Positions 5,969 to 7,326 of a DNA stretch of 7,326 nt are shown in pieces. A model generated the notes under the pieces. It was not told the DNA's origin and did no database searches. It was given only the letters and a program-made list of their open reading frames with translations. Positions within the stretch are counted from its first letter, which is position 1; each line of letters starts with the position of its first letter. Source of the DNA: a bacterium (GTDB taxonomy: Bacteria; Armatimonadota; HRBIN16); contig JANWXG010000131.1 in assembly GCA_025057335.1 (NCBI GenBank), positions 1 to 7,326 on the forward strand. The letters are read 5' to 3'. The translations under genes and the position numbers were made by a program.

Positions 5969-5979
5969 AAGGATGGGAC

Positions 5980-6003
5980 GGCTCGGCGGGAGCCCCGCCC
6001 TCC
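5980..6003 (-). repeat. REP-like element, type C, abutting the oxidoreductase leader
   Basis: Same type as 2500-2523, with one C-for-T change in the core (5989-6004). Its end is only 9 nt before the GGAGG that serves the downstream gene, so it should lie in that gene's 5' untranslated region or overlap its promoter. Confidence 0.65.
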
Positions 6004-6012
6004 AGTGGGCAC

Positions 6013-6017
6013 GGAGG
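6013..6017 (+). promoter_or_regulatory. Shine-Dalgarno of the oxidoreductase gene (decides the start)
   Basis: GGAGG lies 5 nt before ATG 6023, whose product begins directly with a Rossmann strand. The open frame upstream is repeat DNA, so 6023 is the likely start. Confidence 0.75.
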
Positions 6018-6022
6018 TCTGG

Positions 6023-7051
6023 ATGGTAGAGGTAGGCGTCATTGGCTACGGTTATGCGGGACGAGTGTTCCACTGCCCGCTGATTGCGCAGACGGAGGGG
6101 CTGCATCTGGCAGCAGTCTCCTCACGCGACCCGCAGCGACGCGAGCAGGCGCGTCAGCAGTGGGGCGTGCGCGTCTATGCCCAGCCCGAGGAGCTGTTAG
6201 CAGATGAGCAGGTTCAGCTGGTGGTCATCGCCACTCCCCACCACACGCACCACTCTTTGGGCAAGATGGCGCTGCAGGCGGGCAAGCACGTCGTGATAGA
6301 CAAGCCTTTCACCCTCACCACCGCCGAGGCGGACGACCTCCTCACTGAAGCGCGCCAGCGTCAACTGCTGCTGAGCGTGTTCCACAACCGCCGATGGGAC
6401 AGCGACTTCCTGACCGTGCGGCAAGTGGTGGAGCAGGGCATATTGGGCGAGGTGTGGCTGGTAGAGAGCTGTGTGGGACGGTATGGACACTCCAGCCGCT
6501 GGCGCACGCAGCGCGAGGCAATGGGGTCGCTGCTGCACGACTGGGGCGCGCATCTGGTAGACCAGGCGCTGTTGCTGATGGGCACGCCGCGCCAAGTGGT
6601 CTCATGGCGACACTTCCGCGTGTGGGAGCGAGATGTGGAGAGCTTCTTCCGCGCAGTGCTGGATTACGGCGACGGGCGCACCTTCACAGTGGAGGTAAAC
6701 TACCTGCGTGCTGCCGAGCGTCCCCGATGGTATCTGCTAGGCGACCGGGGCGGGTTGGTCAAGTACGGCTTGGACTTGCAGGAACGGGCGCTAGTAACAG
6801 GCGACCTCGCGCAGGCACAGGAGCCCCCAGAACACCGTGCGCGCCTGTGGCTGTATGAAGGCGGTCAGATGGTGGAGCGTGTTGTCGACAGCGTTCGGGG
6901 CGACTGGCTCGCCTACTATCGCAATATCGCGGGAGCGCTGCTGCGCGGTGAGGAGCTGGCGGTGAAGCCCCAGGAGTCGCGGGAGGTGATTCGCCTCATT
7001 GAAGCCGCCCTGCAGTCCGCTGAGAGCAGCGCTCCCGTTGCAGTCGGCTAG
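6023..7051 (+). CDS. Gfo/Idh/MocA family NAD(P)-dependent oxidoreductase, YdgJ-like
   Basis: This 342-aa cytoplasmic enzyme should oxidise or reduce a sugar or cyclitol with NAD(P). The N-terminal Rossmann fold opens with VGVIGYGYAGRVFH; the dinucleotide motif is GYGYAG (9-13 region). DKP (93-95) is the family's EKP motif with Asp for Glu and carries the conserved Lys94. The HNRRWDSDFL stretch (121-130) and DWGAHLVDQ (173-181), with D173 and H177 as likely catalytic residues, closely match E. coli YdgJ as I recall it. VKYGLD (246-251) also fits. YdgJ/IolW-type proteins include scyllo-inositol dehydrogenases, so a polyol substrate is possible, but specificity in this superfamily cannot be assigned by motif. 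Length matches the usual 340-350 aa. The start at 6023 is supported by GGAGG 5 nt upstream. No pathway neighbours are visible. Downstream terminator-like repeats may end its transcript. Confidence 0.92.
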   Translation: MVEVGVIGYGYAGRVFHCPLIAQTEGLHLAAVSSRDPQRREQARQQWGVRVYAQPEELLADEQVQLVVIATPHHTHHSLGKMALQAGKHVVIDKPFTLTTAEADDLLTEARQRQLLLSVFHNRRWDSDFLTVRQVVEQGILGEVWLVESCVGRYGHSSRWRTQREAMGSLLHDWGAHLVDQALLLMGTPRQVVSWRHFRVWERDVESFFRAVLDYGDGRTFTVEVNYLRAAERPRWYLLGDRGGLVKYGLDLQERALVTGDLAQAQEPPEHRARLWLYEGGQMVERVVDSVRGDWLAYYRNIAGALLRGEELAVKPQESREVIRLIEAALQSAESSAPVAVG

Positions 7052-7083
7052 GCAGAAGAGTGTTTGGAAATTGCGGTAACAAA

Positions 7084-7210
7084 GGGGGCTATCGCGTTTT
7101 CCCCCGATTGAAATCGGGGGCTGTGCCAATGGTGAAATCCGCCTGTGCGGATTTGGAAAACCCGCGCAGGCAGGTTTATTTCTAACATAGCCCCCCATTT
7201 CAATGGGGGG
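7084..7210 (+). repeat. Hairpin-bounded intergenic element, copy 1
   Basis: Hairpin 1 (7101-7120) has arms CCCCCGAT and ATCGGGGG around TGAA. Hairpin 2 (7191-7210) has CCCCCCAT and ATGGGGGG around TTCA. Hairpin 2 is the reverse complement of hairpin 1 except for one base pair swapped from G-C to C-G. So the element is bounded by inverted copies of one hairpin. Inside are an 8-bp hairpin, AAATCCGC (7135-7142) and GCGGATTT (7147-7154), and an overlapping alternative stem, GCCTGTG (7141-7147) with CGCAGGC (7165-7171), followed by AGGTTTATTT. The leader 7084-7100 resembles the linker between copies 1 and 2. Confidence 0.8.
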
Positions 7211-7222
7211 TATGCACGATTC

Positions 7223-7326
7223 CCCCCGATTGAAATCGGGAGTTGTGCCAAGGGTGAAATCCGCCTGCGTGGATTAGAACCTGCGCAGGCAGTTTTTTTC
7301 CACTCATAGCTCCCCATTTCAATGGG
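7223..7326 (+). repeat. Hairpin-bounded intergenic element, copy 2 (cut by window end)
   Basis: It repeats copy 1 with an offset of 119-122 bp and scattered changes. The internal hairpin AATCCGC (7258-7264) with GTGGATT (7269-7275) is kept with one G-T wobble. The alternative stem GCCTGCG (7263-7269) with CGCAGGC (7284-7290) is perfect here and is followed by AG and seven Ts (7293-7299), like an intrinsic terminator. The right boundary hairpin is incomplete because the window ends. Confidence 0.8.

Larger units (their letters stand above)
5597..6022. repeat. Intergenic repeat cluster between the cyclase and oxidoreductase genes
   Basis: These 426 bp contain no credible gene. I see nothing recognisable in 5597-5690. 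From 5691 to 6003 at least four palindrome families lie side by side: C-rich hairpins (5691-5710, 5782-5801), type C REP-like elements (5716, 5823, 5980 and a decayed inverted one at 5753), a GTAG-preceded hairpin (5877-5894) and a 72-bp imperfect inverted repeat (5897-5968). An open frame from 5888 into the oxidoreductase gene runs through these repeats and should not be counted as protein. Confidence 0.8.

Noticed and set aside
5888..6022. N-terminal extension of 45 residues on the oxidoreductase
   Set aside because: It translates two intergenic repeats. ATG 6023 has a well-placed GGAGG and begins directly at the Rossmann strand.

Overview
The window is GC-rich bacterial DNA with short, Shine-Dalgarno-led genes and unusually repeat-dense intergenic regions. 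No rRNA, tRNA, complete insertion sequence or CRISPR array is visible. The combination of a thermophile-like GalT, a stand-alone homocysteine methyltransferase domain and palindromic intergenic repeats is compatible with a deep-branching bacterium such as Armatimonadota. That assignment is inference and was not tested by any search.

Layout. (1) 23-1336 (+) is an unrecognised, membrane-anchored, probably exported protein. (2) 1327-1458 is a convergent intergenic zone with two hairpins; the first is a good intrinsic terminator for the opposite strand. (3) 1478-2452 (-) is galT. (4) 2459-3211 is a 753-bp repeat island between the divergent galT and CBS genes. It is built from short palindromic units and contains a 99-bp and a 63-bp tandem repeat. 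(5) 3212-4534 (+) is a tight pair, a two-CBS-domain protein and a homocysteine S-methyltransferase, separated by 9 nt and probably translationally coupled. (6) 4634-5596 (+) is a membrane-bound HAMP-GGDEF diguanylate cyclase. (7) 5597-6022 is a second repeat cluster with several unrelated palindromic families. (8) 6023-7051 (+) is a YdgJ-like Gfo/Idh/MocA oxidoreductase. (9) 7084-7326 holds two tandem copies of an approximately 110-bp element bounded by inverted hairpins; the second is cut by the window end.

The genes do not form one pathway. GalT (Leloir pathway) and the Gfo/Idh/MocA enzyme suggest sugar or polyol metabolism. The CBS-methyltransferase pair suggests methionine metabolism, possibly with adenosyl-ligand sensing. 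The cyclase makes c-di-GMP.

The most unusual content is the intergenic DNA. Three palindrome variants share a GGAG tetranucleotide followed by a 20-nt palindrome, two of them related by compensatory base-pair changes. They often sit in inverted pairs. This resembles REP/BIME elements mobilised by REP-associated tyrosine transposases, although no transposase gene lies in the window. Long reading frames running through the repeats are artefacts: the 99- and 63-bp periods are multiples of three. They also give false N-terminal extensions to the CBS gene and the oxidoreductase, whose starts I place at 3212 and 6023.
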